In this document: piece after piece, positions 17,628 through 26,630 of the stretch
Position numbering within the stretch: position 1 is the first letter of the stretch
Layout of the letters: the number at the start of each line of letters is the position of its first letter
NCBI GenBank assembly: GCA_944326035.1
Contig: CALVCS010000010.1
Coordinates: 1 to 64,000 of the forward strand
Direction: 5' to 3'
Origin: an uncultured Alistipes sp.
Lineage (GTDB): Bacteria; Bacteroidota; Bacteroidia; Bacteroidales; Rikenellaceae
Length of the DNA stretch: 64,000 nucleotides
Translations under genes and position numbers: made by a program
The notes under the pieces: generated by a model
Told to the model about the DNA's origin: nothing
The model's database searches: none
What the model saw: only the letters and a program-made list of their open reading frames with translations

Positions 17628-17873
17628 ATGAAAAATCAAGCGTTGATCGCCTTTTTAGGCGGTGCCATTGTAGGGGCGGCTGCGGCCTTGCTGTTCGCTC
17701 CGGAAAAGGGAAGTGTGGCTCGGAAAAAGATTAAAAAAGCCTTCAAGGATGAAAAGGAACGGATTTCCGACATGATTGACCAATTTAAAGGGGAGGTGAT
17801 CGAAGGCAAGGAGAAACTCAAGGCCGTTGCGGCAAAGTGTAAAAACGACGAACTGCCAACGGAGGGTGAATAG
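17628..17873 (+). CDS. YtxH domain small membrane protein
   Basis: 81 residues: one N-terminal transmembrane segment (about 5-24, glycine- and alanine-rich, ending in LLFAPEKGS) followed by a charged helix likely to form a coiled coil. The LLFAPEKG segment just after the membrane span is the hallmark of the YtxH family. These proteins are linked to stress and cell envelope in many bacteria, but a molecular role is not established. It is the first of three small genes on the same strand; the next begins 276 bases later, so they may be separate transcripts. Confidence 0.88.
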   Translation: MKNQALIAFLGGAIVGAAAALLFAPEKGSVARKKIKKAFKDEKERISDMIDQFKGEVIEGKEKLKAVAAKCKNDELPTEGE

Positions 17874-18149
17874 GCACTCTCCCCGGTTTACGGACGTATG
17901 CGGACGAATCTTTCTCGCTGTCTGAGGCAGCGAGGAAGATCGCGTTCGAACATCGATGTGGGTCCCGGCGGTACCCGTTGAAAAACGGGTGGCTATGTGT
18001 TCGGGATTCCGGGTCATGTGTTTCGTGGCCTCGCTCACCCGAGGATTCGTGTCACCCGGCTTTTCGGACTTGCACGAAGGGTGAATGTCGCCGATGTGCT
18101 TAGGCTATTTTCGCAGCGTTCGATCGAACCTGCACCAAATGAATACGGT

Positions 18150-18518
18150 ATGGAAGAAGAGAAAAATTACCTGAACAGGGTCGAAGAGACCGTGGGAGAT
18201 GCAACCCGCTATTTCCAAGTACAGAGGGATCGTCTCAAATTGCGGTTGCTGGACAATTTTTCCACCCTGTTTAATACGATTTTTGGCGTCCTGGTGCTGA
18301 TGATCCTGGTCTCTTGTGCCGCGATGTTTCTGGCGGTGGCGCTGACGTGGGCCATCGGTTTATGGATTGGCTCGATGTTCTGGGCCCTGATGATCATGGC
18401 CGGGCTTTTCCTGATCGCTGCCGGGCTGGTGTACATCTATCGCAAGCAGTTGATTATGGGACCGGTGATTCGGATGTTGAGTAAGATTATGTTTGAAAAA
18501 GAGGCGGATGATGAGTAG
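18150..18518 (+). CDS. holin-3-6-like small membrane protein
   Basis: 122 residues from ATG 18150; the frame runs further upstream but that part has no family character. Two hydrophobic segments (about 44-68 and 74-96) lie between a charged N-terminal helix and a basic C-terminus. This is the layout of the putative actinobacterial/Bacteroidota holin-X / phage-holin 3_6 family, which is usually found beside YtxH-like genes in chromosomes and is not evidence of a phage. Its stop overlaps the start of the next gene, implying translational coupling. Confidence 0.7.
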   Translation: MEEEKNYLNRVEETVGDATRYFQVQRDRLKLRLLDNFSTLFNTIFGVLVLMILVSCAAMFLAVALTWAIGLWIGSMFWALMIMAGLFLIAAGLVYIYRKQLIMGPVIRMLSKIMFEKEADDE

Positions 18519-18822
18519 TCAAATCAGATATGACCAGCTTTCCAGTCTGGCTCAGGTACGGGCCGAAAGACAACGCTTGCGGGAGGAACAGGTCCGATTG
18601 AAACGGAAACTGGCACAGGATTGCGATCAATTGACCGAAGTGTTGTCGGTCGATTTCTGGACCGAAAAGCTTTCTCGTACGGTGAACCAGTGGGTGTCGA
18701 CCTCCCAATGGGCGTTATGGGGATATGAGTTGATCTCGTCGTGGGTGCTCAAGACCCGGAAACGGAAAGCGCGGAAGAAATCCAAAAAAGCGAAACAACG
18801 GGCTGAAACGCGCCTCGACTGA
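18508..18822 (+). CDS. small basic coiled-coil protein, unknown function
   Basis: About 104 residues if started at ATG 18508, which overlaps the previous stop codon (18516-18518); ATG 18511 is the alternative. It has a heptad-like charged N-terminal helix (about 15-45, rich in R, E, Q, L), a middle part with W residues (FWTEKL, STSQWALWGYEL) that may touch a membrane, and a very basic tail (RKRKARKKSKKAKQRAE). No family recognised. Overlap with the holin-like gene suggests the two proteins are made together. Confidence 0.7.
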   Translation: MMSSQIRYDQLSSLAQVRAERQRLREEQVRLKRKLAQDCDQLTEVLSVDFWTEKLSRTVNQWVSTSQWALWGYELISSWVLKTRKRKARKKSKKAKQRAETRLD

Positions 18823-19115
18823 TTGGCCGGAAACGAGGCTGGGTCGAAAGTGACCGATCGGCGTGCAGACTTGATCGGACGGGGACGACCGGAGGCTTCG
18901 TGTTTCGTAAGAAGGGAGCCGATGGTTCAACGACTTGCTCGGCATGCAGGCAAGACGTTGGTTCAAGAGGTGGCGCACCGGACGGATGAGGGGTGTGGCA
19001 TCGGGGGGATTAACCTTCCGAACGGGGAGGGTATGTTTTAGCGCTTTGGTAAGCCGCTTTCGAGCCTCGAAGCAGAACACGGAGAAATGGCACAGACATA
19101 AAATAGAAAACAGGC

Positions 19116-20759
19116 ATGGAATCACAGAGATCGAAATTCGGTTATCGTAAACCGGTGTGGGTGGCGATCGGCATCCTCCTGATCGGAGGCGGTTTGTTTG
19201 TCGGGATAGAGAGTTGGCTGGCCCATCGTGCCCGGCGTATCATGGAAGAGAAACTGGCCCAGCAGGGGATTCGATTGGAGATCGGACAGGTGCGGGTCGG
19301 TCTGATTCAGCGCAGTATCCGTCTGAACGATGTATCGATGGAGATCGACGAGTCACGGACCCCCGGTTCGGGACGTTCGATGCCGGCCCTCCATCTGGAT
19401 CTCGAACAGTTGGTGCTGGGCGGGGTGCATTGGGGCGAACAGGCGGGCAAACGATCCATCCGATTGGACCGTCTGCTGTTGAAATCGCCACGGGCCGTCT
19501 TGGATCGGGAGGTCGAGGGGTCGAAACCCTCTGCGGTGGCAGCGACGAACGATCGTCACTCCGCGTTGTCCCCTTCCGAACCCCATCCCGCCTCCAGAAA
19601 ATGGACGGACGAGCTCTCCATCGGACAGATTCAGATCGAGGATGGACAGGTGACCTATCATCTCCATCGAGGGGCGGAACGTTCGACCTATACCGTGCAG
19701 GGCTTGCAGGTGCAGGTGGACGATTTCGAACCGGATAGTCTGTGGGCTCAAAATGTGCTCGCGTTGGGAAAGGTGAGGATGGCGATGGATCGGGTGGAAT
19801 ATACGTATGACGATCAGGCTTTTCGGCTGGAAGCCGATACGGTGGTCGTAGGGGGTCGACCGACCTCCGTTGCGGTGACCGCGGCCCGCCTGATTCCCCA
19901 ATACCCGAAAAAACAGTTTGCGCAACAGGCTCCGGGTCATATGGATTGGATGCAGGTGGAGACGGGTCCGATCACGTTGTCGGGTTTGGCAATTCGCTCC
20001 GGTGTGCATCGTCCGGAAGTGCAGGCGGATAGCTTGCGGATGCGTGACGTGACGTTCGAAAGTTACAAAAATCGGCAGATCCCGCAGCCCTCGCGAAAGA
20101 AGGCTCTTTTCTTTCAATCCTTGCAACGGCTGCCGATCGGACTCCGGCTCGATAAAGTCTATGTCCAGCATATGAATGCCACGTACGAAGAGTTGTCTCC
20201 CAAGGGGGAAGAGCCGGGGTTGATTGCGTTTCATGATCTGCAGGCCGAAATCTCGGGCCTGACGAATCTGCCTACGTCCGGCCGCTCGTTTTATCGGCTG
20301 GATGCCCGGTGTCGATTGATGGATGCGGCCGAGTTACAGGCCTCGTTCCGATTGCCGATCGATTCATTGACCGACCATTTCGAAGTGAGCGGAAAGTTGG
20401 GCCGTATGCCGATGACGGCGCTGAATCCGGTGGTCGAACCGTTGGTTGGGGCGAAAATTTTGCAGGGAACTGTGCGCGGCATGGATTTCAAAATCGAGGG
20501 GACGACCCGGCAATCGGCGGTGGATCTGACGTTGTTCTACGATGGTCTGGAGGTGGAGATCCTCAAAGATAAACATGGAAAACTTCGGGAGAAGGTGATG
20601 GCGACCTTTCTGGTCGATCACTTCTTGTTGCGCCAGGCCAATCCCGATCACCACGGGATGCACTATGGAACGGGTACGTTTACCCGAGACCCCTATCGCT
20701 CTCAATTCAACTATTTGTGGAAATCGCTCTGGCCGGGCCTCAAAAGAACCCTCTTATAA
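19116..20759 (+). CDS. AsmA-like membrane-anchored protein
   Basis: 547 residues. One N-terminal transmembrane segment (about 12-31) is followed by a long periplasmic region of beta-strand character. The opening after the membrane span (HRARRIMEEKLAQQGIRLEIGQVRVGLIQRSIRLNDVSMEI) is the pattern of AsmA/DUF748-type proteins, in which a beta-groove handles lipids between membranes. A disordered Ser/Pro-containing stretch lies at about residues 130-165. Family assignment is moderate; a lipid-transfer role is inferred from family only. The gene converges with the AI-2E family permease gene. Confidence 0.6.
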   Translation: MESQRSKFGYRKPVWVAIGILLIGGGLFVGIESWLAHRARRIMEEKLAQQGIRLEIGQVRVGLIQRSIRLNDVSMEIDESRTPGSGRSMPALHLDLEQLVLGGVHWGEQAGKRSIRLDRLLLKSPRAVLDREVEGSKPSAVAATNDRHSALSPSEPHPASRKWTDELSIGQIQIEDGQVTYHLHRGAERSTYTVQGLQVQVDDFEPDSLWAQNVLALGKVRMAMDRVEYTYDDQAFRLEADTVVVGGRPTSVAVTAARLIPQYPKKQFAQQAPGHMDWMQVETGPITLSGLAIRSGVHRPEVQADSLRMRDVTFESYKNRQIPQPSRKKALFFQSLQRLPIGLRLDKVYVQHMNATYEELSPKGEEPGLIAFHDLQAEISGLTNLPTSGRSFYRLDARCRLMDAAELQASFRLPIDSLTDHFEVSGKLGRMPMTALNPVVEPLVGAKILQGTVRGMDFKIEGTTRQSAVDLTLFYDGLEVEILKDKHGKLREKVMATFLVDHFLLRQANPDHHGMHYGTGTFTRDPYRSQFNYLWKSLWPGLKRTLL

Positions 20760-20774
20760 ACGGGGTGAACGGCC

Positions 20775-20804
20775 CTGAGGCGAGGATCGAGATCGCCGCC
20801 TCAG
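20775..20804. terminator. hairpin between converging asmA-like and permease genes
   Basis: CTGAGGCG (20775-20782) pairs with CGCCTCAG (20797-20804), with a further GATC pairing inside. It lies between two converging stops. There is no long T run, so its efficiency is uncertain. Confidence 0.5.
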
Positions 20805-20823
20805 ATGGGGCCTGCACCACGGC

Positions 20824-21915
20824 CTATTGTGGGGCGTGGCGGGAGGTCGATTCGGCGTTATCTTTGGTTGCGGTTTTGGAATCGGGTTGTTGGGGGTCGG
20901 AGGGGGCGATCAGGTCGTATTCGAGATAGTAGATCTTGATCAGCAACAGAAAACCGGACAACAACAACGGCCCGAAAATAATCCCCCAAAATCCAAACAG
21001 CGGGATGCCTAAAATGACCCCGAAGATCACAATCAATGGATGGGTATTGGCGATTTTACGCATCATGACGATCCGACAGAGGTTGTCGACGTTGGCGATG
21101 AGCAGCAATCCGCAGGCAATCACGACGATCCCTTGCCAGATCTCGCCGCCGGCCAGTAGGTAAATCCCTAAGGGGAGACTGACGATGACGGTGCCGACCA
21201 TGGGCAGTAGTCCGCACAGGGCTGTCAGGAAGGCCCAAAAAACGACATTGTTGAGGCCGACGGCCCAGTAAACCAGCGCGGCGACTAACGCCTGGGAGAT
21301 CATGACGACCGGGATACCGATGGCATTGCTGTAGATCATGTTTTGGAACTCTTCCTGGATCATGCCTAAGCTGTGGCCGCTGAAAGGGAGATAGGAAAAG
21401 AGTTTCTGTTCCAGGGTCTTGGCGTGGAAAAGCATGAAAAAGAGAATGACCATCATCATGAAGATATTGGCGGCGAAGCTGTAGGTCGTGTTGAGAATCG
21501 AGGAGAAGAATTTGGTGAGATAGGAGGCCGATTCACTCCAGAGGTGGCTGGTGATGACCTGGTAGCCGACCCAGTGGTTGATGCGTTCGGGCAAGGCGCT
21601 GAGGCTTTTCATGAGGCGAGAGGTGTCGAGGCCGGTAATCTCCGACGCGATCACCTCGAAAACCAGGTATCCCAGCCCCAGAACGATCAGCGACATCCCG
21701 ACCACCAGTAAAAAGGAGGTAATGCCCGGTTTCCAACCCCGTTGTTCGGTGAGGTGGAACAGCAAGGGGCGCAGGACGACATAGAGGGTGACTGCCCCTA
21801 AAAATGCGCCGACAAAAAAGGCTAATTGATGGAAAATAATCAGTCCGATGGTGATCAGGACGACCAAAAAGAGCAGTTGCCGAAAGAAAGCATTGTTTGT
21901 ACGGGGTTTGCGCAT
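20824..21915 (-). CDS. AI-2E family (PerM-like) transporter
   Basis: 363 residues from ATG 21915; the frame extends upstream but is not hydrophobic there, and MRKPRTNN gives the usual short cytoplasmic start. About eight hydrophobic segments with the family arrangement: two pairs at the N-terminus, a long soluble helix, then a dense C-terminal group with the LNNVVFWAFLTALCGLLPMVGT block and the FWGIIFGPLLL motif. Members export small molecules or sodium; the name AI-2E does not prove autoinducer transport. The acidic tail is cytoplasmic. It lies downstream of the efflux operon on the same strand but 340 bases away, so it is probably independent. Confidence 0.88.
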   Translation of the reverse strand: MRKPRTNNAFFRQLLFLVVLITIGLIIFHQLAFFVGAFLGAVTLYVVLRPLLFHLTEQRGWKPGITSFLLVVGMSLIVLGLGYLVFEVIASEITGLDTSRLMKSLSALPERINHWVGYQVITSHLWSESASYLTKFFSSILNTTYSFAANIFMMMVILFFMLFHAKTLEQKLFSYLPFSGHSLGMIQEEFQNMIYSNAIGIPVVMISQALVAALVYWAVGLNNVVFWAFLTALCGLLPMVGTVIVSLPLGIYLLAGGEIWQGIVVIACGLLLIANVDNLCRIVMMRKIANTHPLIVIFGVILGIPLFGFWGIIFGPLLLSGFLLLIKIYYLEYDLIAPSDPQQPDSKTATKDNAESTSRHAPQ

Positions 21916-22255
21916 GGTGGTAAGATATTGGACGGTCAGCGATGGTGGTGATGCCTGAACGTCGGGTTTGCAAAAAGAAAGCGCAAAAAATATACCTAAA
22001 TTTTTCGAATGTCGAACCGCAAATCGGGATTTTTGAGGGTGTCGGAGTAGAATTCCTTCGGGGACTTCGGGGAATGTCGTCGGTGTAGGTGTTTTCGCTT
22101 GGCCGCGGGCGGCCATAGCGGACAGAGACAGGACTGAAAAGAACGAACCCCCGATCGGACCATCGTGAGATGTGTTCCATTGGGGGTGTTTATGGGAAAG
22201 GGCATGCAGGCAAGGGCGGCCCCGAAGGGCTCAGCGTCGAACGTTGCAGCCCCGA
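21916..22255. other. intergenic region between permease and tolC-like gene
   Basis: No gene seen. On the minus strand a weak -7-like TATATTTT (21994-21987) is a candidate for the permease promoter. A short CCGATAATCGG palindrome touches the tolC stop region. No strong terminator for the efflux operon was found. Confidence 0.4.
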
Positions 22256-23536
22256 TTATCGGCCCGTCACTTGCAGGTATTTGGCCCACTTGATGCGATA
22301 TTGGGCACAGGCGTCGGTGTGTTGATCCTGACTTTGTTGCATCAGCGTTTGGGCGTCGAGCAGGTCGCTCAGCGATGCGGTGCCGGCCTGGAAATAGGCC
22401 TGATTCAAGCGGAGGTTTTCGGTCGAGGAGTCGATGGACTTCTGGGTCAACAGGATTTGTTTATAGGCCTCCTGCAGCTCGTTCCAGCATTGACAGATTT
22501 CGACCTCCATCATTTCGAGGTTTTGTTGCCGTTCGATCTCGGCCTGCTGGACTTTCAATTTGTCGCGCTTGATGGCGTGCGAGCCCCCCCACCACGCGGA
22601 GATCGGCACCGAAACACTCGCGAAAACAACGCCGAAATGGTTGTCCGTCCCGGTCAAATCGTGGTACATGTACCCCGCTCCGACACCGACGCTGGGCAGC
22701 TGTTTCCCTAAGGTGACCCGTTGACGGAGTTTGCCGGCTTCGACGTTTTTGTTCAGCAGTTGGTATTCGGTCCGACGGGTGACGGCCGTGGAGGGCTCTT
22801 CATAGATCGAGAGCGGAGATTCGGGCGTGGTGAAATGGTCGGCGACCAGATCCAACGTCGTGCCCATACGACCGATGTACTGCCCCAACAACAATTGCGT
22901 GACTCGAATGCCATTCTCTACCTTCAACCGACTGCTTTCGGTCTCTTGGCGTTTGAGTTCGACCCGTAAGAGGTCGTTGCGGGTGCTGATCCCCGCTTGA
23001 ACCGCCATTTCGACGTCGTGTTGGACCTGATCGAGTTGGGCGTCGACGGCATCGAGGGTCTTCAGCTTCTCCTGTAACGCGATGATCTGCCAAAAATAGC
23101 TTTCCACGTTTTGGAGAATCTCTTCCTCGGTGAGCTTGGTTTTTGCCTGACTCACCTCTTCGCCCACACGAGCCAGTTTGTGGCTGTTATAGATTTGACC
23201 TCCTGCGAAGATGGGTTGGGTGGCCGTTACACCGCCTATCAGACCGTGTTTGGCCAGGGCCAACGGAATCGGGGTCGGCAAGACGGGAAGGGTGAAATCC
23301 ATCTGCACGGTGGGATGGTTGGCGTTGAAAGCCAGTCCGGTCGCCTGGATCGAGGGGAAAAAGTAGGTCAGCGCTTCCCGTTTGGTCTGGAGCGCCATGT
23401 CGGCCTCCAGGTGACGGGATTGAAGCTGATGGTTGTTCTCCAAGGCGAGACTTTTACACTGTTCCAGCGTATAGGGTTGGGCCGATGCGTTCAGCGTCAG
23501 ACCCAGCAACCCCCAAAAAAGCAGGCTATTTTTCAT
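22256..23536 (-). CDS. TolC-family outer-membrane efflux protein
   Basis: Outer-membrane channel of the efflux system, 426 residues from ATG 23536. The signal peptide is MKNSLLFWGLLGLTLNASA with cleavage before QPY. The duplicated TolC helical pattern is visible: YTLEQCKSLALENNHQLQ at the start, long Q/E/L-rich helices, and the repeat GTASLSDLLDAQTLMQQSQ near the end matching QAGISTRNDLLRVELKRQ in the first half. The start overlaps the end of the RND gene by 11 bases, showing a tight operon MFP-RND-TolC. Confidence 0.93.
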   Translation of the reverse strand: MKNSLLFWGLLGLTLNASAQPYTLEQCKSLALENNHQLQSRHLEADMALQTKREALTYFFPSIQATGLAFNANHPTVQMDFTLPVLPTPIPLALAKHGLIGGVTATQPIFAGGQIYNSHKLARVGEEVSQAKTKLTEEEILQNVESYFWQIIALQEKLKTLDAVDAQLDQVQHDVEMAVQAGISTRNDLLRVELKRQETESSRLKVENGIRVTQLLLGQYIGRMGTTLDLVADHFTTPESPLSIYEEPSTAVTRRTEYQLLNKNVEAGKLRQRVTLGKQLPSVGVGAGYMYHDLTGTDNHFGVVFASVSVPISAWWGGSHAIKRDKLKVQQAEIERQQNLEMMEVEICQCWNELQEAYKQILLTQKSIDSSTENLRLNQAYFQAGTASLSDLLDAQTLMQQSQDQHTDACAQYRIKWAKYLQVTGR

Positions 23537-26500
23537 ATGCATGCCGTTTGATCTTGACATTTCCGAAAATTTTCCAATAGGTAACCGGCAGAACCGTCAC
23601 CACCAACACCATGGCGATCACCGTGCCGAAGCAGATCACAATCCCCATAGGCGTCCACAACGAACTGCGACTCAGAATCATCGGGATCACACCGACCGCC
23701 GTGGTGGCGGAGGTCAGGAAGATTGGCAACATGCGCCGTTTCCCGGCATCGTAGGCCGCATCCCGGGCGCTGATCGGACGGGAGGCCCGCAAATCTTCGG
23801 CGTGTTGGAACATGATGATGGCATTGCGCACGATGATTCCCATCAGGCTGATGACCCCTAAGACACAGGTGAGTCCGAAAGCGGTATCGGTGAGCCACAG
23901 ACCCAGCGCCGCCCCCAGAAGACAGAGCGAAATGCTGATCAGGGCCACCAGGGAGAGACTGACCTTCTTGAAGTTCATCAGCAGGAACAGAAAGATCAGA
24001 AAAGCGGCTGCGGTGATGCCGCTGACAATCGGCGGAACGATCTCGGCATCGCTTTCGACGGTGCCTCCATATTCGATGTCGACGCCAGCCGGTAACCCTG
24101 GACGAATCCGTTCGTCCACGATGCGTTGCACCGCTTTGAAGGCGTCGTCTTCCGGATAACCCCGTTTGACGTCGGCCATGACGCTCAGCGTCCGAACCCC
24201 GTTACGACGGACGATTTGACCCGGCGTCCAGTCGGCTTCTACCGTGGCGACCTGACGCAACGGAACGGATATACCAGGAATGGCGGTGGCGATATATTGG
24301 TCGCCTATCTTATCCAGGGCATCCGGGCTTTCGGACGGCGTGTCGGTTTTGAGAACGACGGCCAACGGATAGTCGGCCTCCCACAGCGTACCGGCCGGCC
24401 AGCCGCCATAGACGGTGGCTAAGGAGGCTTCGGCTAGGGCGCGATTGATGCCCAGTCGGGCCGATTCCACCGGGTCGAGTTTTACTTCCACGCCGGGAAG
24501 TGCCTCTTCATAGTTGGTGTGGACCCACACCAGGGCTTCCTGACGACGCATGGCACTCATCAACGAGTCGGCGGTTCGCTGCAGGGTCGGAATGTCGTTT
24601 CCCCGCAACCGCACTTCGATGGGCGTGGCCACGTTCTGATAGTCGAGCTGTTTGAACTTGACATAGGCATCTGGGAAACGATCGGCATAGGCGTTGGTGT
24701 AGTCGTCCAGCAGGGAACGGGTGGCCTCGATCGACTGGGTGTTGACGATCAGCTGAGCGTAGTGTTTCGACGGCATTTGCGGGGCGTAGGTGGTCTGGAA
24801 TCGGGGTGAGGAGGTTCCGACGAACGAGGTGACCGACTTCACCCGCGGATCGGACGACAGGGTCGCGTAGAGACTGTCGACGACGGTGGCCGTACGGTTC
24901 AGCGGGGTTCCCTGCGGCAGGTAGATTTCGACAGCCAGTTGATCGCGGTCGGCCATGGGCATCATCCGAACGTGCAGGCCCAAAAGGAGGAATACAGCCA
25001 CCACGACCGTCCCTATGCCGCCTGCGATCGTCAACCAAGGATGACGAAAGGTCCAATCCAAGGCGTGGCCGTACCCCTTTTGTACCAGATCCAACATGTT
25101 GAACCGTTTTTTACCCTCTTTTTGCGGCCGGGATTTCAGCCCCTTTTTGATCAGCGTGTATGCCAGGAAGGGGATAAAAATCATGGCCAGTACCAGCGAC
25201 ATCATCAGCGATATGGTCAGCGTCCAGGGGAAGTCTTTCAGAAAATCGAGGAACATCCCCTTCATGGTGAACAGTAACGGATAGAATATGATGCAGATAC
25301 AGAGAGTGGCTAGGAAAATCGATCCGAAATAGTTCTTGGCACTGGCGACGGCGGCATACCACCGGGACATGCCGTGGTCGAGGTTGTCGAGGTAGGCATC
25401 CACGACGATGATCGAGTTGTCGACGATCATACCCAATACGACGATCAGGGCGGCCAGCGTCACCGTGTTCAGCGGAATGCCGGCGATATACATGATTCCG
25501 ATCGAGATAAAGATGCTGATCGGGATGGAGGTGGCAGCCACGACTGCCGACCGGAACGGGAAGAGCACCATCATGACCAGAATGACGACCACGATCGACA
25601 CCATCAGGTCACGGACGAATGACGAGACCGAGTCGTCCACCACTTTGGGTTGGTCGGCGATTCGTTCGATGCGGACATCTTCGGGGAGGGTTTGCTGAAA
25701 CTCGTTCAGTACCTCGTCCACCTCCTGGCCATATTGGACGATGTTGTGGCCTTCGCGCATCTCCATCGACAGCAGAATGGCTTTGTGGCCGTTGTTGTGA
25801 ATGTAGCTGTCCGGTTCGTCGTACTCGCGGACGATGCGGGCCACGTCTTGCAGACGGATGATGTTGCCCTGAGGATCGCTGTAAATGATCTGTTGGGCGA
25901 TTTCCCGTTCGGAATCATAACTGTCGGAGAAATGGATGGGCAGCTCCTGGTCGCCCGTATCGAGCGAACCGCCCGTGGTGACGAACCCCTGCGCAAACAG
26001 ATGTCCCATGAGCCACTTCTGATCCAACCCATAGGCAGCCAGTTTGTCGCGATCGAGGTAGACGCTGATCTGCTCTTTTTGCAGCCCGTAACGGCGCAGG
26101 TTCGAGACCGACTCGATCCGCCGTAAGCGTCCTTCCAAATCTTCCAGATACTTTCCCAGTTCTCGATAGGTCTTTTGGTCCGACTCCAGGGTGATCAGCA
26201 AGGCCGAAGTGTCTCCGAAGTCTTCATTGACCACCACGGCCAACACCCCGGCCGGCAGTTGCTGCTTGAAGGTAGCGAGCCCATGTTTGATCTTCGACCA
26301 GACCTCATCCTTGTCGTTGATCTCGTCGCCCAACTCGACCATGATATAGACCACCCCGTCTTGCGACATGGAATAGGTCTTGGCCTTTTTGACCTCTTTA
26401 TAGGTAAAGAGAAATTGTTCCAGCGGTTTGGCCAGCTGCTCTTCGACCTGGGCGGAGGTGGCGCCGGGATAGATGCCTACGACCACGCCTTGTCGGATGG

Positions 26501-26630
26501 TAAACGGCGGAAACTCCTGTTTGGGCATCGTTACCAGGGCGTAAATGCCCAAGGCGACCAGCAGCGATACGATCAACAGTACGATTTTGTGATAGCGCAT
26601 GGCGCTTTCGATCCATCCTCTTCTTTTCAT
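23526..26630 (-). CDS. RND efflux transporter, inner-membrane pump
   Basis: 1034 residues, the usual length for an AcrB/HAE-type pump: one N-terminal membrane helix, a large periplasmic loop (about 35-330), six helices, a second loop, then five helices. Proton-driven export of drugs or other amphiphiles is the family role. In the fourth helix the AcrB-type Asp-Asp pair is Asp-Asn here (GMIVDNSIIVVDAYLDN), with another Asp seven residues later; this is seen in a branch of RND proteins and leaves proton coupling to be verified. It overlaps the upstream MFP by four bases (ATGA) and the downstream TolC gene by 11. Confidence 0.95.
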   Translation of the reverse strand: MKRRGWIESAMRYHKIVLLIVSLLVALGIYALVTMPKQEFPPFTIRQGVVVGIYPGATSAQVEEQLAKPLEQFLFTYKEVKKAKTYSMSQDGVVYIMVELGDEINDKDEVWSKIKHGLATFKQQLPAGVLAVVVNEDFGDTSALLITLESDQKTYRELGKYLEDLEGRLRRIESVSNLRRYGLQKEQISVYLDRDKLAAYGLDQKWLMGHLFAQGFVTTGGSLDTGDQELPIHFSDSYDSEREIAQQIIYSDPQGNIIRLQDVARIVREYDEPDSYIHNNGHKAILLSMEMREGHNIVQYGQEVDEVLNEFQQTLPEDVRIERIADQPKVVDDSVSSFVRDLMVSIVVVILVMMVLFPFRSAVVAATSIPISIFISIGIMYIAGIPLNTVTLAALIVVLGMIVDNSIIVVDAYLDNLDHGMSRWYAAVASAKNYFGSIFLATLCICIIFYPLLFTMKGMFLDFLKDFPWTLTISLMMSLVLAMIFIPFLAYTLIKKGLKSRPQKEGKKRFNMLDLVQKGYGHALDWTFRHPWLTIAGGIGTVVVAVFLLLGLHVRMMPMADRDQLAVEIYLPQGTPLNRTATVVDSLYATLSSDPRVKSVTSFVGTSSPRFQTTYAPQMPSKHYAQLIVNTQSIEATRSLLDDYTNAYADRFPDAYVKFKQLDYQNVATPIEVRLRGNDIPTLQRTADSLMSAMRRQEALVWVHTNYEEALPGVEVKLDPVESARLGINRALAEASLATVYGGWPAGTLWEADYPLAVVLKTDTPSESPDALDKIGDQYIATAIPGISVPLRQVATVEADWTPGQIVRRNGVRTLSVMADVKRGYPEDDAFKAVQRIVDERIRPGLPAGVDIEYGGTVESDAEIVPPIVSGITAAAFLIFLFLLMNFKKVSLSLVALISISLCLLGAALGLWLTDTAFGLTCVLGVISLMGIIVRNAIIMFQHAEDLRASRPISARDAAYDAGKRRMLPIFLTSATTAVGVIPMILSRSSLWTPMGIVICFGTVIAMVLVVTVLPVTYWKIFGNVKIKRHAYEK

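Noticed and set aside
18150..18518. Holin-like gene as a sign of a prophage
   Set aside because: No other phage gene lies nearby; this family is common in bacterial chromosomes beside YtxH.
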